Shown one piece after another: positions 15,582 to 21,828 of a DNA stretch of 22,484 bases (its first letter is position 1; each line of letters starts with the position of its first letter). Origin of the DNA: a virus. The notes beneath the pieces were generated by a model. It did no database searches and had not been told where the DNA came from. It saw only the letters and a program-made list of their open reading frames with translations. The position numbers and the translations under genes are program-made. Where the stretch lies: positions 1-22,484 of IMG/VR virus record IMGVR_UViG_3300009514_000095; one strand, 5' to 3'.

Positions 15582-17497
15582 AAGCAACTGTAAACATAAT
15601 AAAAGACATTGTAAACAGTATTTCTGCGAATATTGTTATAAATGCAGCCATAAGCAACGGTGATGGCACATATACCGTTTATTCAACTAATACCTGGTGG
15701 TTATCAAAAGATGACATTATTACAATTGGAACGGATGATTATCGCGTAAATTCATTTATACAAAATGAAGAATTTACAATTACGCCAACTGGAACAGGGG
15801 TATTGCCTACGGCTGCCAATTTCGATTTACAGTCACCGACCTACATACATGGCACGTTAAAAATGGCTAAAAATGAGGTTAATGCCATTAAAAATAAAAT
15901 GGGATTGGTCCCGTTTATTTATTTGTATGAGGTTTTAAGAGATAAAAAAAATACGGATGCAAGTTCTGCAATAGACAGGGAGACTACCTTGAGGATATTC
16001 TTTTTAAACACATCGAGCTTTAAAGATATGTTGACCGAAGATGTTTATTTAAACATTTTAGATCCATTGCAGTCAATGTTTGATTTATTTATTACGAAAT
16101 TAAAACAAAGTAAATATTTCACTTATACAATGGACTATGACAATATTCCATTAGTTAATTTTTCTGAGGAGGGAAATCAGCAAAAAAGCATCTTTGATGT
16201 CAATTTATCGGGAATAGAAATGCGGTTAAACGCTGAGATTCGCAAGGATTTAAGCGGATGCAGGAATTATGTACCACCAAATCCACCGAGTTGTGCTAAT
16301 GGAAATGTCGTTAATTCAGATAGTACTTACTCGTTGATTGTGCCAAGTGGCGAAACCGAGACATTGCCTGACATTACACATACCGATTCAGACCTTACTC
16401 CTGTAATATTGCCGGCTCAAACGCCAATGATATGTACACCACAAGCACCTTTTATTGATGCAAAAGTATATCATTCAGCAGGAAGCGGTTTAGTTGCATC
16501 ATTAGGAAGTGGCGATAGCTATAATATTCCAAAACACAATATCCTGAAAAGCGATTTATCATTGATTGAATCGAAAGAATTTGATGAAAATTCGACAATA
16601 TCAGATTCAGAAATAAGCAACTCTGATAATAGTTATTTATCATCCGTGAAAGCAACAGAAACAAAAATATTGCCGGATATTAATATAAATAAAAGTGATT
16701 CAACATTAATTGAAACAATACCGAGCGTAAAAGATTATAATGTAGGAGATTCAACTGTTAAAAATTCGGATGATTCTTATTCAGATGTTATAAAAGCAAC
16801 AGACACTTTAATATTGCCGGATATTTTATTCACTGATTCGGACGGATCGACATCATCTATTCCAAGTGTCAAGGATATTAGTGCCACACCTTGTCCTGTA
16901 AAAAGCGGAATTGCTTATCAAAGACCAGAAGCTACAGGTCAATATCAATCATTTCAAGATGGTGATGATGGTTGGCATAAAAATAATGGAACATATGATT
17001 ATACACCACCTGAATATCCGTTATATAGACAAACATTAGATCACACAATTACTAATGCAAATAATTTTAATACATTATTTTATCCAAATGAGTTTGGTAA
17101 TTATAATAGATTTACAGACCCTATAGGAGGCTCTGATTATTCTACACATGAGTATGCTATAGATCATTTGACACGATTAGCATATTATTATTATACGTTG
17201 TCGGGACTAGATTGGTCAGAAGCTATATCAACAGCGCATAATTCTACTTCTCTTGGTTATACAGACTGGAGAATACCAAGTGCATTAGAAGCAAGAACAC
17301 TTTGGTCGGCCTATGGGAGAAATAGAGGATTTAATATAATAACTGATGGGAGTGCATCAGAAGATTATCTGACAAGCACAACAAGATATGATCTTCCTAC
17401 CTATGCGATGGTAGCTGGTTATGTTTATGGCGGTGGACAATTGATTAAAACATCTAACTCAATTAGAGCAGTTATGGTAAGAAATCATTATATATAA
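15578..17497 (+). CDS. Putative receptor-binding tail protein with repeat stalk and Lcl/DUF1566 C-type-lectin-like domain
   Basis: This 639-aa protein starts at TTG 15578, overlapping the previous stop (TTGA); no in-frame ATG occurs for about 95 codons, so TTG is well supported. Residues 1-230 are a mixed domain that probably anchors it to the tail. Residues 246-440 form a stalk of degenerate repeats with the pattern N-S-D-x-S-Y ... LPDI ... SD ... PSVKD. Residues 482-639 match the Lcl/DUF1566 lectin-like pattern: RFTDPIGG, IDHLTRLAYYYY, LDWSEAI, YTDWRIPSALEARTLW, YLTSTT and the closing IRAVMVR. Such C-type-lectin folds are used by phage adhesins and by targets of diversity-generating retroelements. 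It is the last large gene before the lysis genes, where receptor-binding proteins usually lie. No reverse transcriptase or template repeat is visible in this window. Confidence 0.72.
   Translation: MKATVNIIKDIVNSISANIVINAAISNGDGTYTVYSTNTWWLSKDDIITIGTDDYRVNSFIQNEEFTITPTGTGVLPTAANFDLQSPTYIHGTLKMAKNEVNAIKNKMGLVPFIYLYEVLRDKKNTDASSAIDRETTLRIFFLNTSSFKDMLTEDVYLNILDPLQSMFDLFITKLKQSKYFTYTMDYDNIPLVNFSEEGNQQKSIFDVNLSGIEMRLNAEIRKDLSGCRNYVPPNPPSCANGNVVNSDSTYSLIVPSGETETLPDITHTDSDLTPVILPAQTPMICTPQAPFIDAKVYHSAGSGLVASLGSGDSYNIPKHNILKSDLSLIESKEFDENSTISDSEISNSDNSYLSSVKATETKILPDININKSDSTLIETIPSVKDYNVGDSTVKNSDDSYSDVIKATDTLILPDILFTDSDGSTSSIPSVKDISATPCPVKSGIAYQRPEATGQYQSFQDGDDGWHKNNGTYDYTPPEYPLYRQTLDHTITNANNFNTLFYPNEFGNYNRFTDPIGGSDYSTHEYAIDHLTRLAYYYYTLSGLDWSEAISTAHNSTSLGYTDWRIPSALEARTLWSAYGRNRGFNIITDGSASEDYLTSTTRYDLPTYAMVAGYVYGGGQLIKTSNSIRAVMVRNHYI
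16313..16897 (+). repeat. Degenerate repeats of the stalk region
   Basis: Protein-level repeats span residues 246-440. Clear units begin at NSDSTYSLIV, SNSDNSYLSSV and KNSDDSYSDVI, each followed by a LPDI motif and, in the last two, PSVKD. A more diverged unit lies between the first two. Spacing of the last two is close to 48 residues. DNA identity between units is limited, so these are old repeats. Confidence 0.75.
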
Positions 17498-17502
17498 GAA
17501 AT

Positions 17503-17703
17503 ATGACACAGGATTTTATAAATAAAGCGATGCTCTCAATGGGCGCAGCAATTACCGGAACAATAGCTCCATACATCGGACAGGCTTCGGAGTTAAGAAT
17601 ACCTCCTATAATGATGGATATATTCCAGCTAATGAGTTGGTCCGCAGGTGTTGTTATTGCTATTATTACTTTGTTGAAATGGTTGAAAAATCGTAAAAAA
17701 TGA
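17503..17703 (+). CDS. Holin-like small membrane protein
   Basis: This 66-aa protein has a semi-hydrophobic first half (AMLSMGAAITGTIAPYIG) and a clear membrane helix at about residues 38-60 (IFQLMSWSAGVVIAIITLLK), ending with a positive tail WLKNRKK. Size, basic C-terminus and direct coupling to the endolysin (ATGA overlap at 17700-17703) are typical of a holin, which would let the peptidase reach the cell wall. Holins are too diverse for assignment by motif, so the call rests on topology and context. Confidence 0.65.
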   Translation: MTQDFINKAMLSMGAAITGTIAPYIGQASELRIPPIMMDIFQLMSWSAGVVIAIITLLKWLKNRKK

Positions 17704-18152
17704 ACATCTCAAAACATTTAAGCGTAAAAGAAGTAATAAAATCGAACACAGCGACAAGGTTTGGGATAGATAATACACCAACTGCTGAACATTTGACTAA
17801 TCTTAAGTACGTAGCTAATCATATATTTGAGCCTTTAAGAACTCATTTTGGAATACCAATAGGAATAAGTAGCGGATATCGCTCAGATGCTTTAAATAAA
17901 GCAGTAAATGGCAGTAAATCATCCCAGCATTGCAAAGGTGAAGCCCTTGATATTGATGCGGATATTTTCGGTAAGTTGGCTAATGCTGATATTTTTAATT
18001 ATATTAAAGATAATTTGGATTTTGACCAGTTGATTTGGGAATATGGAAATGATATTAATCCTGATTGGGTACATGTTTCTTATTCAAAAGAAAGGAATAG
18101 AAAGAAAATATTAAGAGCAGTTAAAGGAAAAGGTTATATTAATTATATTTAA
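17700..18152 (+). CDS. Endolysin: M15-family peptidase (D-Ala-D-Ala carboxypeptidase/L,D-endopeptidase type)
   Basis: The 150-aa protein has the full zinc-peptidase pattern of the M15 (VanY/Peptidase_M15_3) fold. SGYRSDALNKAVNG (58-71) is followed by SSQHCKGEALDID (74-86), giving zinc ligands His77 and Asp84, and by WVHVSY (123-128) giving His125. No signal peptide is seen, so release through the preceding holin is expected. It should cut the peptide part of peptidoglycan at the end of infection. Length is normal for a single-domain M15 lysin and there is no wall-binding domain. The start overlaps the holin stop by four bases. Confidence 0.88.
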   Translation: MNISKHLSVKEVIKSNTATRFGIDNTPTAEHLTNLKYVANHIFEPLRTHFGIPIGISSGYRSDALNKAVNGSKSSQHCKGEALDIDADIFGKLANADIFNYIKDNLDFDQLIWEYGNDINPDWVHVSYSKERNRKKILRAVKGKGYINYI

Positions 18153-18161
18153 AAAAAAGCG

Positions 18162-18365
18162 ATGAAATTTCAGGAAATAATATTAGACATCATAGGGTTG
18201 GCATTAATAATTCTTAGTACGTACTTCTTTTTTATGTACGAAATGGTCTGGAAAGAATGTTTAGGAGCTTTCTTATTAGGCTTATGCTTATTTTTGTTCA
18301 AAGCCAGTAAAATAAACAGGTTTATCGTAAAGCTATTTAATAAATTGCTTTCAAAAAAGGATTAA
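18162..18365 (+). CDS. Small membrane protein of the lysis region
   Basis: This 67-aa protein has two hydrophobic segments, about residues 7-27 (LDIIGLALIILSTYFFFMY) and 31-47 (ECLGAFLLGLCLFLFKA), and a basic C-terminus (KLFNKLLSKKD). It starts nine bases after the endolysin and ends the late operon, just before a terminator. It could be a second holin, antiholin or lysis accessory protein. There is no lipobox or periplasmic domain, so it is not an obvious spanin. Confidence 0.6.
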   Translation: MKFQEIILDIIGLALIILSTYFFFMYEMVWKECLGAFLLGLCLFLFKASKINRFIVKLFNKLLSKKD

Positions 18366-18366
18366 T

Positions 18367-18410
18367 AACACTTCATAAAAAGCCATTGAAACGGCTTTTA
18401 TTCCGGTGTT
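18367..18410. terminator. Bidirectional terminator between converging operons
   Basis: A 7-bp stem (AAAAGCC at 18378-18384 with GGCTTTT at 18393-18399) has an eight-base loop. It is flanked by A and T runs so that both strands read hairpin then T-rich. An outer AACAC (18367-18371)/GTGTT (18406-18410) match lengthens it. It sits between the plus-strand late operon (stop 18365) and the minus-strand operon (stop 18427). Confidence 0.8.
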
Positions 18411-18426
18411 GTATACCATCGCTCAG

Positions 18427-18633
18427 TTAAAACTCAGCAACAAAATACTGTCTATATCCACAGTAGTTTACAAGGTAGTCAATCTTACCCCAGCTTCCAT
18501 TCCCTAAGTCGTGTTGCTTTGGTTGTTTTTTACCTTTACCATTTAGAACTAAAATATCAGTTCCGTCAATTCTACAGTCTTGCTTATTTCCTAAAGAACG
18601 CAACACTTCGTCCATTTGATGTTTACGTGCCAT
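18427..18633 (-). CDS. Small protein, unknown function
   Basis: This 68-aa protein (MARKHQMDEVLRSLGNKQDC...) has a helical start, a Lys/Gln-rich linker (LNGKGKKQPKQHDLGNG) and an aromatic end (SWGKIDYLVNYCGYRQYFVAEF). It is the last gene of the minus-strand operon, 11 bases after the RNA ligase gene and just before the shared terminator. No domain is recognised. The compact aromatic end and conserved-looking GNGSWGKIDYL segment argue that it is genuinely coding. Confidence 0.6.
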   Translation of the reverse strand: MARKHQMDEVLRSLGNKQDCRIDGTDILVLNGKGKKQPKQHDLGNGSWGKIDYLVNYCGYRQYFVAEF

Positions 18634-18644
18634 CGTTTATAAAT

Positions 18645-19394
18645 TTAATTTTGTGCGTTATTCCGCACTTTTCTTTTGAAAAAAGCATTAGGGTTAACAT
18701 TCCACGTTAAATTTTCCTCGGCAACATCAATTATGTATATTCCGCATTGGTGGTCTTGCCTTACAAATTTAGCTGCATAATCAAATTTACCTTTTCGTTC
18801 AACTCTATAAACTAACCCCTCTGGGTTTTCTTGTGCAACTGTATTTTGTCGGTGTTTATTTCCGTTCAATTCTTCCAAAGCCAAATCAAGTCTAAAAGCT
18901 TGGAATCCGTGGAATATTATTCTTGGAGTTTCGATTTCTGCATTAGCAGTTTTGCTTATAAGGTCAGAATAAAGCATTCTTTCATTATTGGTTGTAAAGT
19001 AATCGAAAGCAATAAACGGATCTTTCACTACATTGTATTTAATTCCGTGTGCGCACATCATCCATTCACCTGCAATTCGTTCATTTTCGCCAATAAAATC
19101 GAATCTATTTCCTTGCATTTCTACCCAATTTGCAAAATAATGATGTTGTGTATATGGGCTTGTTTCTGCTAAATATCCAGAGCGAGTAATTGCGAGTATT
19201 TTACCGTTTACCTTAGTAATACCAACATTACTACCATCGTATTTTTCAGTTACAATTACGTAGTCGTGTTTGTCTCTGGTTTTTTCTGTCATTATTCGGT
19301 GCTGTCCTTCGTGTACATACTTGTCTGTTGCTCCAAGCTTCGAGCCAAGTAAGTGCGGAATACTACCGTAGTTTTTTCTATTTAAAGGTTTCAT
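18645..19394 (-). CDS. RNA ligase (Rnl2-like nucleotidyltransferase fold)
   Basis: The 249-aa protein carries the ligase motifs in order: I, EKYDGSNVG with nucleophile Lys51; IIIa-like, RIAGEWM at 106-112; IV, PEGLVYR at 191-197; and V, AAKFV at 207-211 with Lys209. It should join RNA ends using ATP through a lysine-AMP intermediate. Phages use such ligases to mend tRNAs or mRNAs cut by host defence nucleases. A longer reading from 19475 would overlap the neighbouring membrane-protein gene; ATG 19394 (MKPLNRKNYGSIPHLLG) leaves an 11-base gap and fits the family start. There is no polynucleotide kinase nearby in the window. Ligase identity is well supported; the substrate is inferred. Confidence 0.85.
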   Translation of the reverse strand: MKPLNRKNYGSIPHLLGSKLGATDKYVHEGQHRIMTEKTRDKHDYVIVTEKYDGSNVGITKVNGKILAITRSGYLAETSPYTQHHYFANWVEMQGNRFDFIGENERIAGEWMMCAHGIKYNVVKDPFIAFDYFTTNNERMLYSDLISKTANAEIETPRIIFHGFQAFRLDLALEELNGNKHRQNTVAQENPEGLVYRVERKGKFDYAAKFVRQDHQCGIYIIDVAEENLTWNVNPNAFFKRKVRNNAQN

Positions 19395-19405
19395 CGCCAA
19401 ACACG

Positions 19406-20002
19406 TTAAAATATTTTTTTCCAAAAAACACAAAAAATCAAAAATAGAATCGAAAAAATTACAATCCATTTCCAAGATTTACCCATGTAATTACAAAACT
19501 TTTCAAACAAAGTTAGTTCAGCAGGTCGCACGACTTGAATAGGTGTTGTTGTTTCGCCTTGTATAGTTTTTTGGTATATTTCTATGTCATAAGACAAGAC
19601 GCCATTAGAGAGCCTTATATTGAGCCTATAAAGCGAATCTAATATTAATGTGTCAATCGAAATACTATTTACCACGTACTTTATTTTGTCCTTTGTTATA
19701 TATTTCAGCATTTCCATCGTGTCAATCTTAGTATATACACTATCTTTTATATCTAATTTTGGTACAATTACCTCGAACGGCACATTGATAGTATCTGCTT
19801 TTAATAACTCCGGGCACTTCTTAACCACTCTTTCCAGTTTTCTGTTGCATTTATTTTTATGCCTCAATTCTTTTGAAATAAAAGGATTGCAGGACGTGAA
19901 TAAAATTATTAATAGAATTATTCCTATTACAACAAAGCCGATAAATAGACAACCCTTCTCTAAGGTAGTGTCCATTTCCTTAAAATCATCATCTGACATC
20001 AT
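19406..20002 (-). CDS. Two-TM membrane protein with lipobox-like motif, unknown function
   Basis: This 198-aa protein has an N-terminal membrane helix (about residues 17-36) running into LFTSCNPF, a sequence like a lipobox with Cys38. A soluble, strand-rich central domain spans 40-170 and includes RKLERVVKKCPELLKADTI. A second membrane helix lies near 177-193 with the tail WKKIF. The 16-residue stretch before the first helix is long and acidic for a signal peptide, so lipoprotein processing is doubtful. The centre is probably extracytoplasmic. A spanin-like or superinfection-exclusion role is possible but unproved. The start overlaps the previous gene's stop (ATGA on the minus strand). Confidence 0.6.
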   Translation of the reverse strand: MMSDDDFKEMDTTLEKGCLFIGFVVIGIILLIILFTSCNPFISKELRHKNKCNRKLERVVKKCPELLKADTINVPFEVIVPKLDIKDSVYTKIDTMEMLKYITKDKIKYVVNSISIDTLILDSLYRLNIRLSNGVLSYDIEIYQKTIQGETTTPIQVVRPAELTLFEKFCNYMGKSWKWIVIFSILFLIFCVFWKKIF

Positions 20003-20214
20003 GCCATTTTATTTAATTGTTTGACTGACTTTCGTATGTTACCATAAAGCCGATAACCTCTAAACACGCCTGTCTTTCGAGGTTGTTCCATATATTTCAC
20101 CTCAGCTTCTTCATAGAAGCGTTCACCGATTTTTTGGGCAGCCTTAAACAGTTTCCCATTTCTCCAACCGTATCTAATACCATTGAAGGAAAATTCTTTT
20201 TCGTATTTGTTCAT
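19999..20214 (-). CDS. Small basic protein, unknown function
   Basis: This 71-aa protein (MNKYEKEFSFNGIRYGWRNG...) is rich in Lys, Arg and Tyr, with FNGIRYGWRNGKLFK at the start and RGYRLYGNIRKSVKQLNKMA at the end; nucleic-acid binding is possible by charge. It lies just after the second attC-like element, with a 26-base AT-rich leader (20215-20240), and is coupled by an ATGA overlap to the membrane-protein gene. In the cassette model it was the original neighbour of the 111-aa gene at 20942-21277 before the methyltransferase cassette came in. Confidence 0.6.
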   Translation of the reverse strand: MNKYEKEFSFNGIRYGWRNGKLFKAAQKIGERFYEEAEVKYMEQPRKTGVFRGYRLYGNIRKSVKQLNKMA

Positions 20215-20240
20215 ATTATATTTTATTATTTACTTTTTTT

Positions 20241-20304
20241 AGCTAACAGCAACTAAAAATAACCTACGGTCGCTTACGCTTATTTTTAGTTTCGTGTTAT
20301 GCAC
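20241..20304 (-). other. attC-like palindromic site A, downstream of the methyltransferase gene
   Basis: Read on the minus strand, the site has outer box GTGCATAAC, spacer ACGA, stem arm AACTAAAAATAA, a 17-base loop, the perfectly complementary 12-base arm, spacer GCT, then outer box GTTAGC. The layout is like an integron attC: R'', spacer, arm, loop, arm, spacer, R', 64 bp. Its two outer boxes do not pair well with each other, but each pairs with a box of site B (20861-20935). The R'' edge lies five bases past the methyltransferase stop. There is no obvious single extrahelical base in the stem, so it is not a textbook attC. Confidence 0.6.
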
Positions 20305-20868
20305 AAGCACTACTGACCGCTTCCAAAGATAGATTTCATTCCCATTAACACTTTGGTTTCGCCCTTATATCCTTTCTCAAAATGAAAGTTCCCGACCGAA
20401 AACCCAAAAGGAAAATCTATCAATCGACCGCTTCCGTAAATGATTATGCTTTTAATTCCACCGTATTTATTTATCATATCCATAATTATTTGCCTTTGAA
20501 ATATCTTGTTTGTTGGTACTAAGTAGCTCACATTATCAGCGAGTTCAAAGCCTTTTCTTAAAAAGTCTTCAAATATGCTGTAAGGTGGGTTTCCTATTAT
20601 CCAATCTACTTTTTCGTTGTGCATAAAAAAGTCTTTGCCCTCTCGTATTTCGCAATAATCACGATTATCTTCAGGCAAATAATTATAAAACGCTCCATCT
20701 CCTTTACAAGGGTCAAGGCATTTTCCTTTTGGGTTTAGCCAACGCACAATATGCTCACTAACATAGGTCGGTGTATAAACTATGTCCGCAGGTAAAACGG
20801 GCATATCCCAAAGTGTTGTTTGTATATTCATATCAAAAATTCGTTAATAAAACCGTGCCAGTGCATAA
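20247..20868 (-). mobile_element. Putative integron-type gene cassette carrying a DNA methyltransferase
   Basis: The minus strand reads G, then TTATGCAC at the cassette start (20868 downward), a 37-base leader, one ORF, and GTGCATAAC plus hairpin ending in G at 20247. If the segment is circularised at these G/TT points, its own outer boxes become GTGCATAAC and GTTATGCAC, perfect nine-base complements. If it is removed, the remaining boxes become GGCTAAC and GTTAGC(T), complementary over six bases. One ORF, about 620 bp, short leader, and palindrome immediately after the stop are all typical of integron cassettes. No integrase gene lies in this window. Confidence 0.6.
20310..20831 (-). CDS. 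Small adenine-N6 DNA methyltransferase
   Basis: The 173-aa protein shows a class I SAM-dependent fold. YTPTYVSEHIVRWL precedes motif I, LDPCKGDGAF (39-48), the variant of FxGxG that binds SAM. Motif IV, NPPYS (81-85), is the catalytic signature of N6-adenine methyltransferases. It is short for the family and seems to lack a target-recognition domain, so specificity is unclear. No restriction endonuclease is adjacent, so it is an orphan, possibly giving the phage protection from host restriction. It is the only ORF of the putative 622-bp cassette and is transcribed from upstream; no clear promoter of its own is seen in the 37-base leader. Confidence 0.82.
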   Translation of the reverse strand: MNIQTTLWDMPVLPADIVYTPTYVSEHIVRWLNPKGKCLDPCKGDGAFYNYLPEDNRDYCEIREGKDFFMHNEKVDWIIGNPPYSIFEDFLRKGFELADNVSYLVPTNKIFQRQIIMDMINKYGGIKSIIIYGSGRLIDFPFGFSVGNFHFEKGYKGETKVLMGMKSIFGSGQ

Positions 20869-20935
20869 CTGCAGCTATACGCAACCTTGCCGCAGGCGCA
20901 ACACAAGGCTGCGCATAGCTGCATCCGTTAGCCAC
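20861..20935 (-). other. attC-like palindromic site B, upstream of the methyltransferase gene
   Basis: On the minus strand, box GTGGCTAAC (20935-20927) and spacer GGA are followed by a 20-base arm (20923-20904), a 14-base loop, and the complementary arm (20889-20870) leading directly into G and TTATGCAC (20869-20861). The stem is continuous with two G-T pairs. It is much more GC-rich than its surroundings. It begins six bases after the stop of the 20942-21277 gene. The outer boxes mismatch each other but match those of site A, the key sign of cassette insertion. Confidence 0.6.
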
Positions 20936-20941
20936 AATGCC

Positions 20942-21277
20942 TTAGTGTTGCTGTATTATTTCAGTATCAGTTAAAATCCTTTCAGAATTTGCGATTGAAC
21001 GTAAGTGAAAATAATCACCACTATCATTAGATAAATGCAAGGCAGTCCACCACTTTTTACCATTCCTTTCTGTAAGTCTTACCCATTTGTACATATAATA
21101 GTTTTTCCTTCCTCTGCCTTGCTCGTTCACGCCTTTAAAGTGAAATATCTTTATAACCGCAAATTCCTTAATCTCTTTTCCATTTTTATCAAAGTATGGT
21201 GCTTCAATCTCAGCACAGTTGCTTACATTGTGTATAGCAAATGCCTTTTCGTTTTTATCTAAGTTATTTTTTGTCAT
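20942..21277 (-). CDS. Protein of unknown function, first gene of the minus-strand operon
   Basis: This 111-aa soluble protein starts MTKNNLDKNEKAFAIHNVSNC. In-frame ATGs also occur at 21301 and 21289. The first lies within the promoter -7 element (21299-21306) and so cannot be the start; the second would be almost leaderless, so 21277 is preferred, leaving a leader of roughly 15 bases. Features are strand-rich segments (KEFAVIKIFHFKGVNEQGRGR) and an aromatic core (KNYYMYKWVRLTERNGKKWWTALHL), but no recognised family. Its stop is followed six bases later by attC-like site B. Confidence 0.6.
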   Translation of the reverse strand: MTKNNLDKNEKAFAIHNVSNCAEIEAPYFDKNGKEIKEFAVIKIFHFKGVNEQGRGRKNYYMYKWVRLTERNGKKWWTALHLSNDSGDYFHLRSIANSERILTDTEIIQQH

Positions 21278-21298
21278 GATTTCTTTCATATTTTCAAG

Positions 21299-21331
21299 CA
21301 AATATACAAATAATTTAATTAAAAAAGCAAA
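21299..21331 (-). promoter_or_regulatory. Bacteroidetes-type promoter for the minus-strand operon
   Basis: On the minus strand, TTTG (21331-21328), a 21-base spacer and TATATTTG (21306-21299) match the TTTG/TAnnTTTG consensus of Bacteroidetes primary sigma factors. Transcription should begin near 21292. It drives the operon that includes the cassette. It lies close to a plus-strand -7 element at 21349, so the two directions may interfere. Confidence 0.75.
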
Positions 21332-21348
21332 TTGTTGAAAATATTTAT

Positions 21349-21356
21349 TACATTTG
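21349..21356 (+). promoter_or_regulatory. Possible -7 promoter element for a small plus-strand gene
   Basis: TACATTTG matches TAnnTTTG and lies 28 bases upstream of the ATG at 21384. A TTG at 21332-21334 is only 14 bases away, shorter than the usual spacing, so the -33 part is weak. The region 21302-21383 otherwise holds only AT-rich sequence and the divergent promoter. Confidence 0.4.
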
Positions 21357-21383
21357 CTTTAAAATAATAGAAACAAAATATAA

Positions 21384-21536
21384 ATGCAGAAACTTAAACA
21401 GGCGTTCGCAAAGGTGCTAATTTCCAAACCTTACAACCAAGAGACAATTGATAGGCTTAACAAAATGAAGGAACAATCTTATAAAATGACAAAACAAGCG
21501 AATAAAAGCAAATTATTCTTATTGATTTTCAGTTAG
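21384..21536 (+). CDS. Very small basic protein, unknown function
   Basis: This 50-aa ORF (MQKLKQAFAKVLISKPYNQET...LFLLIFS) is rich in Lys and Gln and probably helical, with a hydrophobic end. A TAnnTTTG element lies 28 bases upstream, and the leader is A-rich as in the neighbouring genes. No other gene occupies this stretch. It could be a small regulator or simply a chance ORF; coding is plausible, not proven. Confidence 0.4.
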   Translation: MQKLKQAFAKVLISKPYNQETIDRLNKMKEQSYKMTKQANKSKLFLLIFS

Positions 21537-21570
21537 TTACATGTTTTTACTAAAAATAATTACCTAAAAA

Positions 21571-21603
21571 TTTGCTTTATATATATAAATTTGCTTACAT
21601 TTG
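21571..21603 (+). promoter_or_regulatory. Bacteroidetes-type promoter for the right-end genes
   Basis: TTTG (21571-21574), 21 bases, then TACATTTG (21596-21603) repeats exactly the spacing of the minus-strand promoter at 21299-21331. Transcription should begin near 21610, giving a leader of about 22 bases that contains ACTACGCA. Confidence 0.75.
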
Positions 21604-21621
21604 AAGTATAAATCAATTAAA

Positions 21622-21629
21622 ACTACGCA
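21622..21629 (+). promoter_or_regulatory. Leader motif ACTACGCA, copy 1
   Basis: ACTACGCA lies two bases before the ATG at 21632, within AAAACTACGCAAA. The same motif precedes the ATG at 21924. Its complement TGCGTAGT is in the hairpin loop at 21836-21847. This may be a translation-control site for a shared RNA or protein factor. Confidence 0.5.
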
Positions 21630-21631
21630 AA

Positions 21632-21826
21632 ATGAAAACAATTAAAGAAGTAATCGAAAATTTAAAAGGCGGAAAATCAGCATACGAATGTATGAGATTA
21701 TGTCAATCTGCAATATTAACTATTAATAAAAATGAGTTACAAAAATTAAATGAAATGGTTGAGTATTACAGAGGTATACATGGGTGTTTAGACCAATTAA
21801 ATAATAATTTTGTAGAAATAGCATAA
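21632..21826 (+). CDS. Small protein, unknown function
   Basis: This 64-aa helical protein (MKTIKEVIENLKGGKSAYECMRLCQSAILTINK...) has two cysteines in ECMRLC and a third near the end (GCLDQL). There is no membrane segment and no DNA-binding motif I can name. A well-formed promoter lies 29 bases upstream, and the ACTACGCA leader directly precedes the start. Its stop is at the base of a hairpin that carries the complement of that leader, suggesting feedback or coupled control with the next gene. Confidence 0.6.
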   Translation: MKTIKEVIENLKGGKSAYECMRLCQSAILTINKNELQKLNEMVEYYRGIHGCLDQLNNNFVEIA

Positions 21827-21828
21827 CC

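Noticed and set aside
20942-21331. The 20942-21277 gene as a second complete cassette
   Set aside because: Its attC-like site B would require a GTTAGCC edge upstream of the gene. None is present; instead a promoter lies directly upstream.
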